This document shows, in pieces, positions 8,267 to 16,373 of a stretch of DNA of 64,000 nucleotides. The notes under the pieces were generated by a model. That model worked only from the letters and a program-made list of their open reading frames with translations, did not search any database and was not told where the DNA came from. Each line of letters begins with the position of its first letter. Positions within the stretch are counted from its first letter, which is position 1. A program made the translations under genes and the position numbers. The stretch comes from an uncultured Nioella sp. (GTDB lineage Bacteria > Pseudomonadota > Alphaproteobacteria > Rhodobacterales > Rhodobacteraceae): the NCBI GenBank assembly GCA_947498125.1, contig CANMJH010000001.1:434001-498000 (forward strand). The letters are read 5' to 3'.

Positions 8267-8699
8267 CCTTGATCAAGGCACATGCGTTCGGAGCGGCGAT
8301 ACGGAGCTGTAAGCTTTCCGCTTTTACGTCGTCCCTCCGATTTTGCATCAACCACGTGCTTACCTAACACCGATGTCATAGAGATATATTTTAACGCGAT
8401 GTCTCATTAAGCGTAAGCGTCTGTTGCTTACGCCAGAGATAGAACCTTTGTTCGCTTTCTGCCCCTTCAGTCTCTAATGCAGATTGCCTCGTTTGAAACA
8501 GCGAAAGGGAAAGCATGATTCAATTCCGAGAAAACATCGCCGTCTCTTCAGCAATGCTCACCGGTGCAGAACGCGACAGTAGAATCCAGAAGCAACGCGC
8601 CGTTCTAAACAAACGCATATTTTGATTGTTGGTTATATGGCGCGGCTAAGAACCCCAGATCTGCTAGGTTGTTGTAAATAAAGCGGAAAAATTGGAAAA
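8267..8699. other. Intergenic region with one hairpin, no gene seen
   Basis: Nothing coding is supported here. A perfect hairpin GCGTAAGC-(7 bases)-GCTTACGC lies at 8411-8433, without a following T-run; it might end the transcript of the six-cysteine protein or be part of the putative remnant element. The rest is AT-richer than average. Confidence 0.5.
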
Positions 8700-8776
8700 T
8701 GGTAGGCCCGGCAGGACTTGAACCCGCAACCAAAGCGTTATGAGCGCTCTGCTCTAACCAATTGAGCTACAGGCCC
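8700..8776 (-). tRNA. tRNA with CAT anticodon (Ile2 or elongator Met)
   Basis: The minus strand gives a cloverleaf: acceptor GGGCCTG with CGGGCCT (first pair G-T), D-stem GCTC/GAGC, anticodon loop CTCATAA, variable loop TGGTT, T-stem GCGGG/CCTGC, and encoded CCA. The anticodon is CAT. The arm around it (GCGCTCATAACGCTTTGG) resembles bacterial tRNA-Ile2, whose C34 is changed to lysidine by TilS so that AUA is read as isoleucine, but elongator tRNA-Met cannot be excluded by eye. It is not the initiator type: the stem lacks the three consecutive G-C pairs. Confidence 0.85.
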
Positions 8777-8903
8777 GCCTGATGCGCAGAAATACCAGTT
8801 TGGACCTTCGCGTCAAGTTGCCAATCGCATGGGTGGACGGCTACTTATGGACAGGCCGCTCAGACACTGCTAGCAGGACGGCGAATTGCAAGGGGATCGG
8901 GTG

Positions 8904-9950
8904 ATGACCACAGGACATAACGGGCTGACTTATGCCGAAGCGGGCGTAGATATTGATGCGGGCAACGCGCTGGTGGATCGGATCAAGCCAGCAGCCAAGG
9001 CCACATCACGCCCCGGTGTGATGGCTGGTTTGGGCGGGTTTGGCGCCCTTTTTGATCTTAAAGCAGCTGGATATGAAGACCCGATTCTTGTGGCGGCGAC
9101 AGATGGTGTTGGCACCAAGTTGCGCATCGCAATTGATACCGGGATTTATGACACGATTGGTATCGATCTGGTGGCAATGTGCGTCAATGACCTGGTCTGC
9201 CAGGGCGCTGAACCTCTGTTTTTCCTTGACTATTTTGCGACCGGAAAGCTTGAGCTTGATGCAGCGGCCACCATTATCGAAGGTATAGCTGAGGGATGCG
9301 CGCTGGCCGGAACGGCTTTGATCGGCGGCGAAACGGCGGAAATGCCGGGTATGTATGATGCAGGCGATTTCGACCTTGCAGGATTTTCCGTCGGCGCGAT
9401 GGAGCGTGGCACGGACCTGCCAGCCGGCGTTGTGGCCGGTGATGTGATCCTTGGTCTTGCGTCGGATGGTGTCCATTCCAACGGATATTCGCTGGTTCGC
9501 AAGATTGTTGAGGTGTCAGGACTGGCGTGGGACGCGGATTCGCCGTTCTCAGACGGAACCCTTGGCGCGGCTCTTTTGGCACCGACGCGGCTTTATGTGC
9601 GTCAGGCTCTGGCAGCGATCCGGGCAGGGGGCGTACATGGGCTTGCACATATCACCGGCGGCGGCCTGACGGAAAACCTGCCGCGCGTTTTGCCGGATGA
9701 TCTGGGCGCCGAAATTGATTTGACCTCGTGGACTTTGCCTCCGGTTTTCGCTTGGATGCGCGATGTTGCTGGGCTGGACGAGGCTGAGATGCTGAAAACG
9801 TTCAATGCAGGGATCGGCATGACACTGGTCGTCGCAGCAGAGGAAGCCGAAGCGCTTAAATCGCTGCTGACCGAGGCGGGCGAGACTGTCTATACGCTTG
9901 GCCATGTTAACGAAGGCGCGGGCGTCACCTATAAAGGTGCGCTTGCGTGA
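8904..9950 (+). CDS. purM: Phosphoribosylformylglycinamidine cyclo-ligase (AIR synthetase)
   Basis: PurM closes FGAM to AIR with ATP, the fifth step of purine synthesis. Recognisable segments are the N-terminal [25 protein letters not shown] (nucleotide and substrate loop), [37 protein letters not shown] and the C-terminal glycine-rich [13 protein letters not shown]. The length (348 residues) is normal. I used ATG 8904 ([10 protein letters not shown]), which has AAGGGG upstream; a TTG at 8886 would add six residues. The stop overlaps the GTG start of purN by 4 bases, so the two are translationally coupled. Confidence 0.95.
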   Translation: MTTGHNGLTYAEAGVDIDAGNALVDRIKPAAKATSRPGVMAGLGGFGALFDLKAAGYEDPILVAATDGVGTKLRIAIDTGIYDTIGIDLVAMCVNDLVCQGAEPLFFLDYFATGKLELDAAATIIEGIAEGCALAGTALIGGETAEMPGMYDAGDFDLAGFSVGAMERGTDLPAGVVAGDVILGLASDGVHSNGYSLVRKIVEVSGLAWDADSPFSDGTLGAALLAPTRLYVRQALAAIRAGGVHGLAHITGGGLTENLPRVLPDDLGAEIDLTSWTLPPVFAWMRDVAGLDEAEMLKTFNAGIGMTLVVAAEEAEALKSLLTEAGETVYTLGHVNEGAGVTYKGALA

Positions 9951-10540
9951 CAAAACGGGTTGCCATTCTTTTGTCTGGGGGCGGGTCCAATATGGTCTCG
10001 CTTGTGGACAGCATGACCGGCGATCATCCAGGACGCCCGTGTTTGGTGCTGTCCAATAATCCCGGCGCTGGCGGCTTGGACAAAGCCGCTGCGCGCGGCA
10101 TCGCAACCGCGGCGGTGGATCACCGCCCATTCAAGGGCAACCGACCTGCTTTTGAAGAAGAGCTGATCAAAGCCCTTGATGCCGCCAATCCGGATATCAT
10201 TTGCCTTGCCGGGTTCATGCGGGTGCTGACGGAACGGTTTATCGGTCACTATGAAGGTCGGATGCTGAATATCCACCCGTCGCTTTTGCCCAAATATAAG
10301 GGCCTGAACACCCATGCCCGCGCGTTAGAGGCTGGGGATGCCGAACATGGCTGCTCGGTGCACGAAGTCACGCTCAAGCTGGATGACGGCCCCTTGTTGG
10401 GGCAGGCGCGTGTGCCGATCCTTGATGGGGATACGCCGAACAAATTGGCTGAGCGGGTTTTGGTGCAAGAGCACAAGCTCTATCCTGCTGTGCTCAAACG
10501 CTTTGCAACAGGCGACCGTAGCCCGGTTTTCTACCCTTAA
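9947..10540 (+). CDS. purN: Phosphoribosylglycinamide formyltransferase
   Basis: PurN transfers a formyl group from 10-formyl-THF to GAR. The [10 protein letters not shown] loop near the N-terminus binds the phosphate of GAR, and the catalytic region contains [19 protein letters not shown] with the conserved Asn-His pair, followed by [17 protein letters not shown] with the catalytic aspartate. It starts with GTG inside the end of purM (GTGA overlap), a classic purMN operon. Size (197 residues) matches the family. Confidence 0.95.
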   Translation: MTKRVAILLSGGGSNMVSLVDSMTGDHPGRPCLVLSNNPGAGGLDKAAARGIATAAVDHRPFKGNRPAFEEELIKALDAANPDIICLAGFMRVLTERFIGHYEGRMLNIHPSLLPKYKGLNTHARALEAGDAEHGCSVHEVTLKLDDGPLLGQARVPILDGDTPNKLAERVLVQEHKLYPAVLKRFATGDRSPVFYP

Positions 10541-10672
10541 ATCGGGGCGCTTTTCTGCCCGCTCTTTTCTTTCCGGTCTCTCTGTCCTATCACAATCGAA
10601 TGCATATGCATGCCGAAGGCGCTTTTTGGTGCTGTGTGGCTTGCCAAAAATGACCAAAGAGACGAGCGCCAA

Positions 10673-11836
10673 TTGCCCCAGACCCTGACCACAACCGCCG
10701 CCCTTGCTGAATTTTGTAACCGAGCGAGCGAGGTTGACTATGTCACGGTCGATACGGAATTTTTGCGTGAACGCACTTACTTTGCTCAGCTGTGCCTTGT
10801 TCAGTTGGCGCTGCCCGGTACAGATGAAAAAGACGCGGTTTTGGTCGATCCTTTGGCAGACGGCATGTCGCTGGAACCGCTTTATGACCTTTTCCGTAAT
10901 GAGAATGTCGTCAAAGTCTTCCACGCCGCGCGTCAGGATCTAGAGATTTTTCACATTGAGGGCGACGTTCTTCCCACACCGCTATTCGACACGCAAATCG
11001 CAGCAATGGTGTGCGGCTTTGGCGAACAGGTGGGCTACGAAACGCTGGTGCGCAAAATTGCCAAATCCAGCCTTGATAAAAGCTCGCGCTTTACCGACTG
11101 GTCGCGCCGGCCTCTTAGTGATGCCCAGCAAAACTATGCCATTGGTGACGTTACTTTTTTGCGGCAGATCTATGAGTTTTTGTCCGCTGAGCTAAAGAAA
11201 TCCGGTCGCAACGCTTGGGTCGACGAAGAGATGCAAACGCTGACCAATCGCGATGCCTATATTGTTGATCCCGAAAATGCGTGGCGCCGTCTGAAAGCCC
11301 GCACAAATTCCGGGAAATTTATGGCGTGCCTGAAGGAATTGGCGAAATTTCGGGAAGAACTGGCCCAAAGCCGCAACATTCCACGCAACCGTGTCGTCAA
11401 AGATGATGCTTTGATGGAATTGGCCTCAACCAAACCCAAAAGCCATTCCGATTTAAGCAAATCCCGCCTTTTGCTGCGCGAAGCGCGCAAGGGCGAGATT
11501 GCAGATGGTATTTTGGCCGCTGTCGCGCGCGGCATGGCGATGGACCCGGCGGATTATCCCGCTTTGCCTAAGGCGCGTGATCGCAGCAAGCTAAATCCGG
11601 CGCTGGCAGATCTTTTGCGGGTTCTTTTGAAAGCCAAAGCAGAAGATGCAGGCGTGGCGCCCAAGCTGATTGCCTCAACCTCTGATCTTGACGATATCGC
11701 ATCTGGTGCGCGGGATGGTCTTTGGGCGCATGGTTGGCGGCTTGAGGCCTTTGGTCAGGACGCACTGCGCCTTTGCAATGGCGAGATCGCCCTGTCTGCT
11801 AAAGGGCAAAGCGTTAAAGTGATTTCGGTCGCCTGA
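10673..11836 (+). CDS. rnd: Ribonuclease D (3'-5' exoribonuclease for tRNA maturation)
   Basis: The DEDD exonuclease domain is complete: DTEFLRERTY (first D and E), a middle FHAARQDLEIF (second D), and QNYAIGDVTFL with the late Tyr and Asp of the DEDDy class. A HRDC-type helical domain follows around residues 205-290. RNase D trims the 3' ends of tRNA precursors. The open frame begins with ATG 10610, but family members start about 25 residues before the DTEF motif, which corresponds to TTG 10673 with a GAGACGAG purine stretch upstream; I used that. It follows purN by about 130 bases and may be read through from it. Confidence 0.88.
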   Translation: MPQTLTTTAALAEFCNRASEVDYVTVDTEFLRERTYFAQLCLVQLALPGTDEKDAVLVDPLADGMSLEPLYDLFRNENVVKVFHAARQDLEIFHIEGDVLPTPLFDTQIAAMVCGFGEQVGYETLVRKIAKSSLDKSSRFTDWSRRPLSDAQQNYAIGDVTFLRQIYEFLSAELKKSGRNAWVDEEMQTLTNRDAYIVDPENAWRRLKARTNSGKFMACLKELAKFREELAQSRNIPRNRVVKDDALMELASTKPKSHSDLSKSRLLLREARKGEIADGILAAVARGMAMDPADYPALPKARDRSKLNPALADLLRVLLKAKAEDAGVAPKLIASTSDLDDIASGARDGLWAHGWRLEAFGQDALRLCNGEIALSAKGQSVKVISVA

Positions 11837-11848
11837 AAAGGCGTGGCT

Positions 11849-12298
11849 TTACCGGCGGCGGACCGAACGGCGGTTTTGCTGGGCGATGATTGTGATCGAC
11901 CGAATGCCGTCGAGTTCAAACGTGTTCAGCGATGTACCTGCAAGGATCTCTCGCGATTGCTGAGTGGATACGCGCGTCGTTTGCTCGACGGGTGGGTAAA
12001 CACGGAATTCAAGAACCAGCTCGCCATCCAGCCGAGAGACTTCGACCAGATCTGCTTCCCAGAACCCCTGGCGGGGGGGCAGGCCAACCGCGCGGATAAT
12101 TGCGCCGCCGGGATAGGGGTCAACGTCAAGACTGATCACTTCGGCCACCAATTGACGACGATCTTCGTCCTCGGTTGTTTCCACAACCTCGATCCGCTGC
12201 TCGCGATCATTGCCAAACCAATTCATTGGGTTCAGCCGCGTGCCGCAGCTCGCTAGGGTCAATACCATCAGGAACGCAGTTAGCACGCGTGTGGTCAT
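11849..12298 (-). CDS. Small lipoprotein, unknown function
   Basis: The sequence starts MTTRVLTAFLMVLTLASCG, a clear lipoprotein signal with lipobox LASC, so the mature protein should be acylated on the cysteine and sit in the inner or outer membrane. The remaining about 130 residues contain an acidic stretch and an extended, probably beta-rich region (DPYPGGAIIRAVGLPPRQGFWEAD region), ending in a very basic NRRSVRRR tail. No family with a known role is recognised. ATG 12298 has GGAG upstream; longer frames to 12406 lack support. It is convergent with rnd (12 bases apart) and divergent from sufE. Confidence 0.8.
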   Translation of the reverse strand: MTTRVLTAFLMVLTLASCGTRLNPMNWFGNDREQRIEVVETTEDEDRRQLVAEVISLDVDPYPGGAIIRAVGLPPRQGFWEADLVEVSRLDGELVLEFRVYPPVEQTTRVSTQQSREILAGTSLNTFELDGIRSITIIAQQNRRSVRRR

Positions 12299-12419
12299 AT
12301 CGGATCTCCGCCTCAACTTATGATACGTGCCTAGCGCATTGAGGGTGCGATGAAAAGCGCCTCTGGACCTTTCGGCCCCGCGCGCATAGCTCTTGGGTGA
12401 GATCAAGATGGAGTTCCCA

Positions 12420-12845
12420 ATGGCCAGCGCCGCATTTGAAGAGATCGCCGAGACGTTCGAATTCCTTGAGGATTGGGAGGATCGCTATCGCCATGTGATC
12501 GATATGGGCAAGGCGATGCCGCCCCTGGACCCGGCATTTCAAGTGCCAGCGACCAAGGTTGATGGCTGCGCCAGTCAGGTTTGGATTTTGCCTGAAATCA
12601 AGGGCATGGGCGCCGAGGCGAAGTTCCATTTTCAGGGCGAAAGCGACGCCATGATCGTCCGCGGTTTGATCGCTGTGCTGCACGGGCTTTACGATGGTTT
12701 GACGCTGAAAGAGGTGTTGGATGTCGATGCAACGGCCGAGTTGACGCGGCTCGGGTTAAACGATCACCTCTCGGCGCAGCGGTCTAACGGCTTGCGCGCA
12801 ATGGTCGAGCGCATCCGCTCGGTCGCGGCAAAAGAATTGGTTTAA
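12420..12845 (+). CDS. sufE: SufE-family cysteine desulfuration protein
   Basis: SufE accepts sulfur from the cysteine desulfurase SufS as a persulfide and passes it to the SufBCD scaffold for Fe-S cluster assembly. The key KVDGCASQVW motif places the acceptor at Cys50, and the LEDWEDRYRHVIDMGK opening and RSNGLRAMV ending fit the family. Of two in-frame ATGs, 12420 (MASAAFEE) has GGAG at 6 bases and gives 141 residues; 12408 would add four. The last four bases overlap the end of the convergent DUF1638 gene. The suf operon itself is not in the window. Confidence 0.9.
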   Translation: MASAAFEEIAETFEFLEDWEDRYRHVIDMGKAMPPLDPAFQVPATKVDGCASQVWILPEIKGMGAEAKFHFQGESDAMIVRGLIAVLHGLYDGLTLKEVLDVDATAELTRLGLNDHLSAQRSNGLRAMVERIRSVAAKELV

Positions 12846-13537
12846 GGCGCGCTTTTCAGCGCCGCCAATTCCGTTTGCAAGTCGCCATACCCGGTTGGCC
12901 TATGTTCAAATTCCAACTGTAGGAACTCGGCGTAATACTTTGCTTTTTCTAGCAAAAGCGGGTCTTCGATTTGAGATTGATAGACCAGTTTCGTGTAGTT
13001 GCCGAAATACATTTCGCGCAGCTCGGGGTTGCGATCCAGTGACAAGGGCTGGGTGATAAACGCATCAAACTGCCGAACCAAAAAATCCGTCAGATAAAAA
13101 GCGGTGATCTCATCGCTATGGTCCGCAAACGCGTCATTGCCTTCATAGAAGGAATAACAATGCGGCCCGGCCATCATCTCAACGCCCAGCTCCGCGCAAC
13201 GCTGTTTCAGCACGCCGCCTGTGCCGCAATCGGCATAAACCACAAAGATTTGTTGATAGGCTTGCTGGTATTTCTTGACGGCATGCTCAACAGCATCTGG
13301 GATGCGGTCAGGGGCGTTATGAAGGATTGCAGGAAGACAATGCAGGTCGAGATGGTCCCAGCCATTGCCCTTCGTCACAGCCAAAATCTCGCGCGCAAGG
13401 GCACCGCAAGCCAGAAGCAAGATTTTTCCGTCGCCCGCAGGTGTGACCTCGGATGTCACCAAAGCCGCATCGTCGATCTGTCCGTGTTGGGGCAGGGTGG
13501 TGCGGCGACGTTCAGGGCGGGTACGGCGGCGCTGCAT
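12842..13537 (-). CDS. DUF1638 protein
   Basis: The body of the protein matches the DUF1638 family. After a basic, poorly conserved N-terminus (RRRTRPERRRT) comes ILLLACGALAREI, then HCLPAILHNAPDRIPDAV, VVYADCGTGGVL, a GPHCYSFYEG segment and the long FYLTDFLVRQFDAFI helix. Several cysteines and histidines (ACGAL, DCGTGG, HCYSF) are placed as if to bind a metal, but the chemistry is not established. Genes of this family are repeatedly found beside corrinoid methyltransferase genes, and this window holds such genes nearby. The next small membrane gene upstream ends 3 bases before this start, so both share a transcript. Confidence 0.8.
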   Translation of the reverse strand: MQRRRTRPERRRTTLPQHGQIDDAALVTSEVTPAGDGKILLLACGALAREILAVTKGNGWDHLDLHCLPAILHNAPDRIPDAVEHAVKKYQQAYQQIFVVYADCGTGGVLKQRCAELGVEMMAGPHCYSFYEGNDAFADHSDEITAFYLTDFLVRQFDAFITQPLSLDRNPELREMYFGNYTKLVYQSQIEDPLLLEKAKYYAEFLQLEFEHRPTGYGDLQTELAALKSAP

Positions 13538-13540
13538 GGC

Positions 13541-13717
13541 TTAACGCCCCCGCCGGGTCAGAACATGACGCGCAACCAGTAAGGCCGCCAACAGCAATGG
13601 CAGAAGCGTCAGATGCAATGCCGGTAGGAATGGCGCAACCAGATAGCCCAGCCAAACTGTGATGGCAGCCGCTGTAATGACCACAGCAAGAAGAGATATG
13701 AAGCGCGCGTTACCCAT
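13541..13717 (-). CDS. 58-residue membrane protein upstream of DUF1638
   Basis: A short frame from ATG 13717 encodes about 58 residues with two hydrophobic helices (ISLLAVVITAAAITVWLGYLV and a second leucine-rich one) and a basic tail RHVLTRRGR, as expected for a small inner-membrane protein with its C-terminus in the cytoplasm. Its stop lies 3 bases before the DUF1638 start, giving an operon-like arrangement. The ribosome site is weak (CAGG). It is too short to place in a family. Confidence 0.55.
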   Translation of the reverse strand: MGNARFISLLAVVITAAAITVWLGYLVAPFLPALHLTLLPLLLAALLVARHVLTRRGR

Positions 13718-13777
13718 GCCTGAAATATAAGCGCTGCTTGCGCCTTGCCTAGAGGGAAAGCGCCATACCAGTCGGCT

Positions 13778-14647
13778 TTATCGACCTTTGCGCCGATCAA
13801 GCAGCGGCGTGATTTGTGTCATCGCAAGGCCAGATAAGATGATGGCGACGCCAATCCATTCCGCCTGGCCCGGCCATTCGCCCAAAATAAGCGCCGCGGC
13901 TGTGATCCCGCACACCGGAATCAGCAGCGCATAGGGCGTCACCGTCGCTGCCGCATGGCGCGACATCAGCGTGCCCCAAAGCGAATATCCAATCGCGGTC
14001 GAGACATAGGCCACAAAGGTGACAGCGGCCCATCCTTGTGCGCTAAGCGCCGCGATGGTTTGCCAGGCGTCGCCACTTTCAACGCCCAATGACAGCGCCA
14101 GCATTGGCAGGGGCGGGATTAGGCTGGCCCAGATGAAAATCGGTAGCATAGGCTGCCCGCCCAGCCCCTTTAGGATCATGTTGCCAATGGCCCATGAGAG
14201 CGCTGCACAAAGGATCAAACCGACGCCAAGCGCCGTGACACTGCCCCCAGTGCTGCTGGCGATCAGCAAGATACCCGCAACGGCGATACACATGCCAATG
14301 ATCTGGCCGGTTAATACACGCTCGCCCAGAAAAAGGGCCGAGAATAGTATAGTTAGCGGCGCTTGGGTCTGGATAAGCAGCGAAGACAGCCCGGCTGAGG
14401 CATCGGCCCGCATAGCTGCAAACAGAAAACCAAACTGCCCCATATTAATGAAAAGCCCGACACAAAGGATCTTGCGCCAACCGATTTGCGGCCTCGGCAA
14501 GATCACCAAAAGCGGCAGCAGGATAGCAAAACGGAGCGAAACGAACAGGAAGGGAGGAAGCTCTTCCAATGCGATTTTCATGGCCGAGAAATTGGTGCCC
14601 CATGCCAGAACGACAATAAGGATTAGACCAATATCACGCAGCGGCAT
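13778..14647 (-). CDS. EamA/DMT-superfamily transporter
   Basis: Ten hydrophobic helices in two five-helix EamA repeats are evident, with the usual AWGTNFSAMKIAL opening, LGERVLTGQIIGM in repeat one and LGEWPGQAEWIGVAII in repeat two. Drug/metabolite transporters of this type export amino acids or other small metabolites across the inner membrane. The substrate cannot be told from sequence. The start codon lies inside the end of the upstream metallophosphoesterase gene (14-base overlap), so they are coupled. Confidence 0.85.
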   Translation of the reverse strand: MPLRDIGLILIVVLAWGTNFSAMKIALEELPPFLFVSLRFAILLPLLVILPRPQIGWRKILCVGLFINMGQFGFLFAAMRADASAGLSSLLIQTQAPLTILFSALFLGERVLTGQIIGMCIAVAGILLIASSTGGSVTALGVGLILCAALSWAIGNMILKGLGGQPMLPIFIWASLIPPLPMLALSLGVESGDAWQTIAALSAQGWAAVTFVAYVSTAIGYSLWGTLMSRHAAATVTPYALLIPVCGITAAALILGEWPGQAEWIGVAIILSGLAMTQITPLLDRRKGR

Positions 14648-15377
14648 GACGAGAAACGGCTTGCCTGCCCGAAGGCGTCAGCAAAGCCGCGCTGCCATCT
14701 GGGTCAATGACAACAGCCGAAAGCGGCCCGCCATAGGCAGCCCCTGTATCAATCGCCAACCTGTTGCCGTGATGCTCGACCTGATCGACGGGCGTGTGGC
14801 CGTGGATAATAAGGGGGCCATGATCTGCGTCGCTATCCAAGAAGCCTTCGCGAATCCAATACAGATCCTCAGGGTCTTGATTGTTCAGGGGAATACCGGG
14901 CCGGATGCCTGCATGGGTACAGAATAGATCGCCAAACTGGATATGGGTTGGCATGTTTTTCAGAAATTCGACATGGGTTGCCGGAACGCGCATTTGCGCT
15001 TCTGGTAGAATATCTTCGGGATTTGCTTCCACATTCACATCATATGAGCGCAGCGTATCGCGACCACCCATGCGGTGGTACAGCCAATCAATCCCCGGAC
15101 GCAGGCGCCCATCGCGCAATTGCCCGTGCAGGATAAAGTTCCGCAGATAGACGTCGTGATTGCCGATCAGGCAGGTCACGCGCGGGTCATTTACCGTAAG
15201 CTTGGCAAACAGATCAACGACGCTGGCGCTGTCTGGACCGCGATCAACAAGATCGCCGATCTGCACCAATGGTGCGTCCGAAAGGCCATATTTGGCGCGG
15301 TCAGTTTCAATAAGGTCGAGGGCGGCATGGGCCAAATCAAGATGGCCGTGGATATCACCAATTGCATATATAGACAT
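14634..15377 (-). CDS. Calcineurin-like metallophosphoesterase (PrpE/ApaH-like)
   Basis: All the phosphoesterase signature blocks are present: DIHGH near residue 10, GDLVDRGPDS, GNHDVYL, a middle FCTHAG and the late HGHTPV. These bind the two catalytic metals. Relatives include Ser/Thr protein phosphatases and Ap4A hydrolases. I used ATG 15377 (MSIYAIGDIHGH), which begins directly with the first beta strand as in relatives; the frame extends upstream to 15440 with an arginine/proline leader that is probably untranslated. It overlaps the EamA transporter gene downstream. Confidence 0.85.
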   Translation of the reverse strand: MSIYAIGDIHGHLDLAHAALDLIETDRAKYGLSDAPLVQIGDLVDRGPDSASVVDLFAKLTVNDPRVTCLIGNHDVYLRNFILHGQLRDGRLRPGIDWLYHRMGGRDTLRSYDVNVEANPEDILPEAQMRVPATHVEFLKNMPTHIQFGDLFCTHAGIRPGIPLNNQDPEDLYWIREGFLDSDADHGPLIIHGHTPVDQVEHHGNRLAIDTGAAYGGPLSAVVIDPDGSAALLTPSGRQAVSRHAAA

Positions 15378-15521
15378 GGGCGCAAAGGACCCCGGACGCG
15401 CGGAAATTGCAAGGGGTTTTGCCGCAGTTTGGCGGCCCATCCGCGCGCTAATCTATAAGAATAGCGCGCGGGCCATCGCCAACGCCGTCGAAACAGGCAG
15501 ATAAAAAATGCCGGGCTTCGG

Positions 15522-16223
15522 TTAGGCGCTCATCTGATTGTGTTTGCGGGCGATAAGCTCTTTTGCGGTTTCCACCGCGACAGCCGCGTCACGGCAATAG
15601 GCGTCCGCGCCGATTGCCCGGCCAAACTCATCATTCAGCGGCGCGCCGCCCACTAGCACGATATAATCGTCACGAATGCCCAACTCGACCATCGTATCAA
15701 TCACGACCTTCATATAGGGCATCGTGGTGGTCAAAAGAGCAGACATTCCAAGAATATCGGCGCCTTCTTCTTTGATCGCGTTCAGATAGCCATCGACATC
15801 GGTATTGATGCCCAGATCAACGATTTCAAAGCCTGCGCCTTCCATCATCATACCAACAAGGTTCTTGCCGATGTCGTGAATGTCGCCTTTGACAGTGCCC
15901 ATGACCATTTTGCCAACGCGCGGCGCGCCGGTTTCGATCAGCAATGGCTTGAGGATCGCCATACCGCCTTTCATTGCGTTGGCCGCCAGCAGCACCTCGG
16001 GAACGAATAGAATACCGTCGCGGAAATCCTGCCCAACAATGGTCATCCCGCCCACAAGCGCTTCGGTTAGAATGCGGTAGGGTTCCCATTTGCGTTCAAG
16101 CAAAATATTGACGGATTCCTCAATCTCTTCCTTTAGCCCATCATAGAGGTCGTCAAACATTTGCTGGACGAGCTCTTCGTCATTGAGCTCAGAGAGGATG
16201 ATGTCGTCTTCTTCGTCAGACAT
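15522..16223 (-). CDS. Corrinoid (B12-binding) methyl-carrier protein, MtbC/MttC-like
   Basis: This is a two-domain cobalamin carrier. An N-terminal helical cap (about residues 10-95, with the VPEVLLAANAMKGGM stretch) shields the cofactor. A Rossmann-like domain with GDIHDIGKNLV follows; His116 is the lower axial ligand of cobalt. Then come GADILGMSALLTTTMPYMK and GGAPLN. Such proteins carry methyl groups between a substrate methyltransferase of the MttB/MtbB/MtgB type and an acceptor methyltransferase. The window also contains an MttB-like enzyme, a Bmt-type enzyme and a RACE-type activator, giving it plausible partners. It starts at ATG 16223 and stands alone in its transcription unit, divergent from the radical SAM gene. 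Confidence 0.92.
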   Translation of the reverse strand: MSDEEDDIILSELNDEELVQQMFDDLYDGLKEEIEESVNILLERKWEPYRILTEALVGGMTIVGQDFRDGILFVPEVLLAANAMKGGMAILKPLLIETGAPRVGKMVMGTVKGDIHDIGKNLVGMMMEGAGFEIVDLGINTDVDGYLNAIKEEGADILGMSALLTTTMPYMKVVIDTMVELGIRDDYIVLVGGAPLNDEFGRAIGADAYCRDAAVAVETAKELIARKHNQMSA

Positions 16224-16345
16224 TGGCGAGGGCTCCCAATATGAAAGGGGTTGTATTGATTATGCTTCCTTTTGCGTTGAAGCACAGGCGAGGACGCGCT
16301 GAATTGCGACTTTGAGAGGGTCGCGACCGACCTAGGGTTGAGAAT

Positions 16346-16360
16346 GTTCTCATTTCGTTC
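16346..16360 (+). promoter_or_regulatory. SOS box (LexA site) GTTC-N7-GTTC
   Basis: GTTCTCATTTCGTTC is an exact match to the GTTC-N7-GTTC direct-repeat LexA site described in Rhodobacter and related alphaproteobacteria. It ends 13 bases before ATG 16374 of the radical SAM gene, a position suited to repression, and argues that translation starts after it rather than at ATG 16344, which overlaps it. Confidence 0.6.
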
Positions 16361-16373
16361 TATTCGTTTGGCT

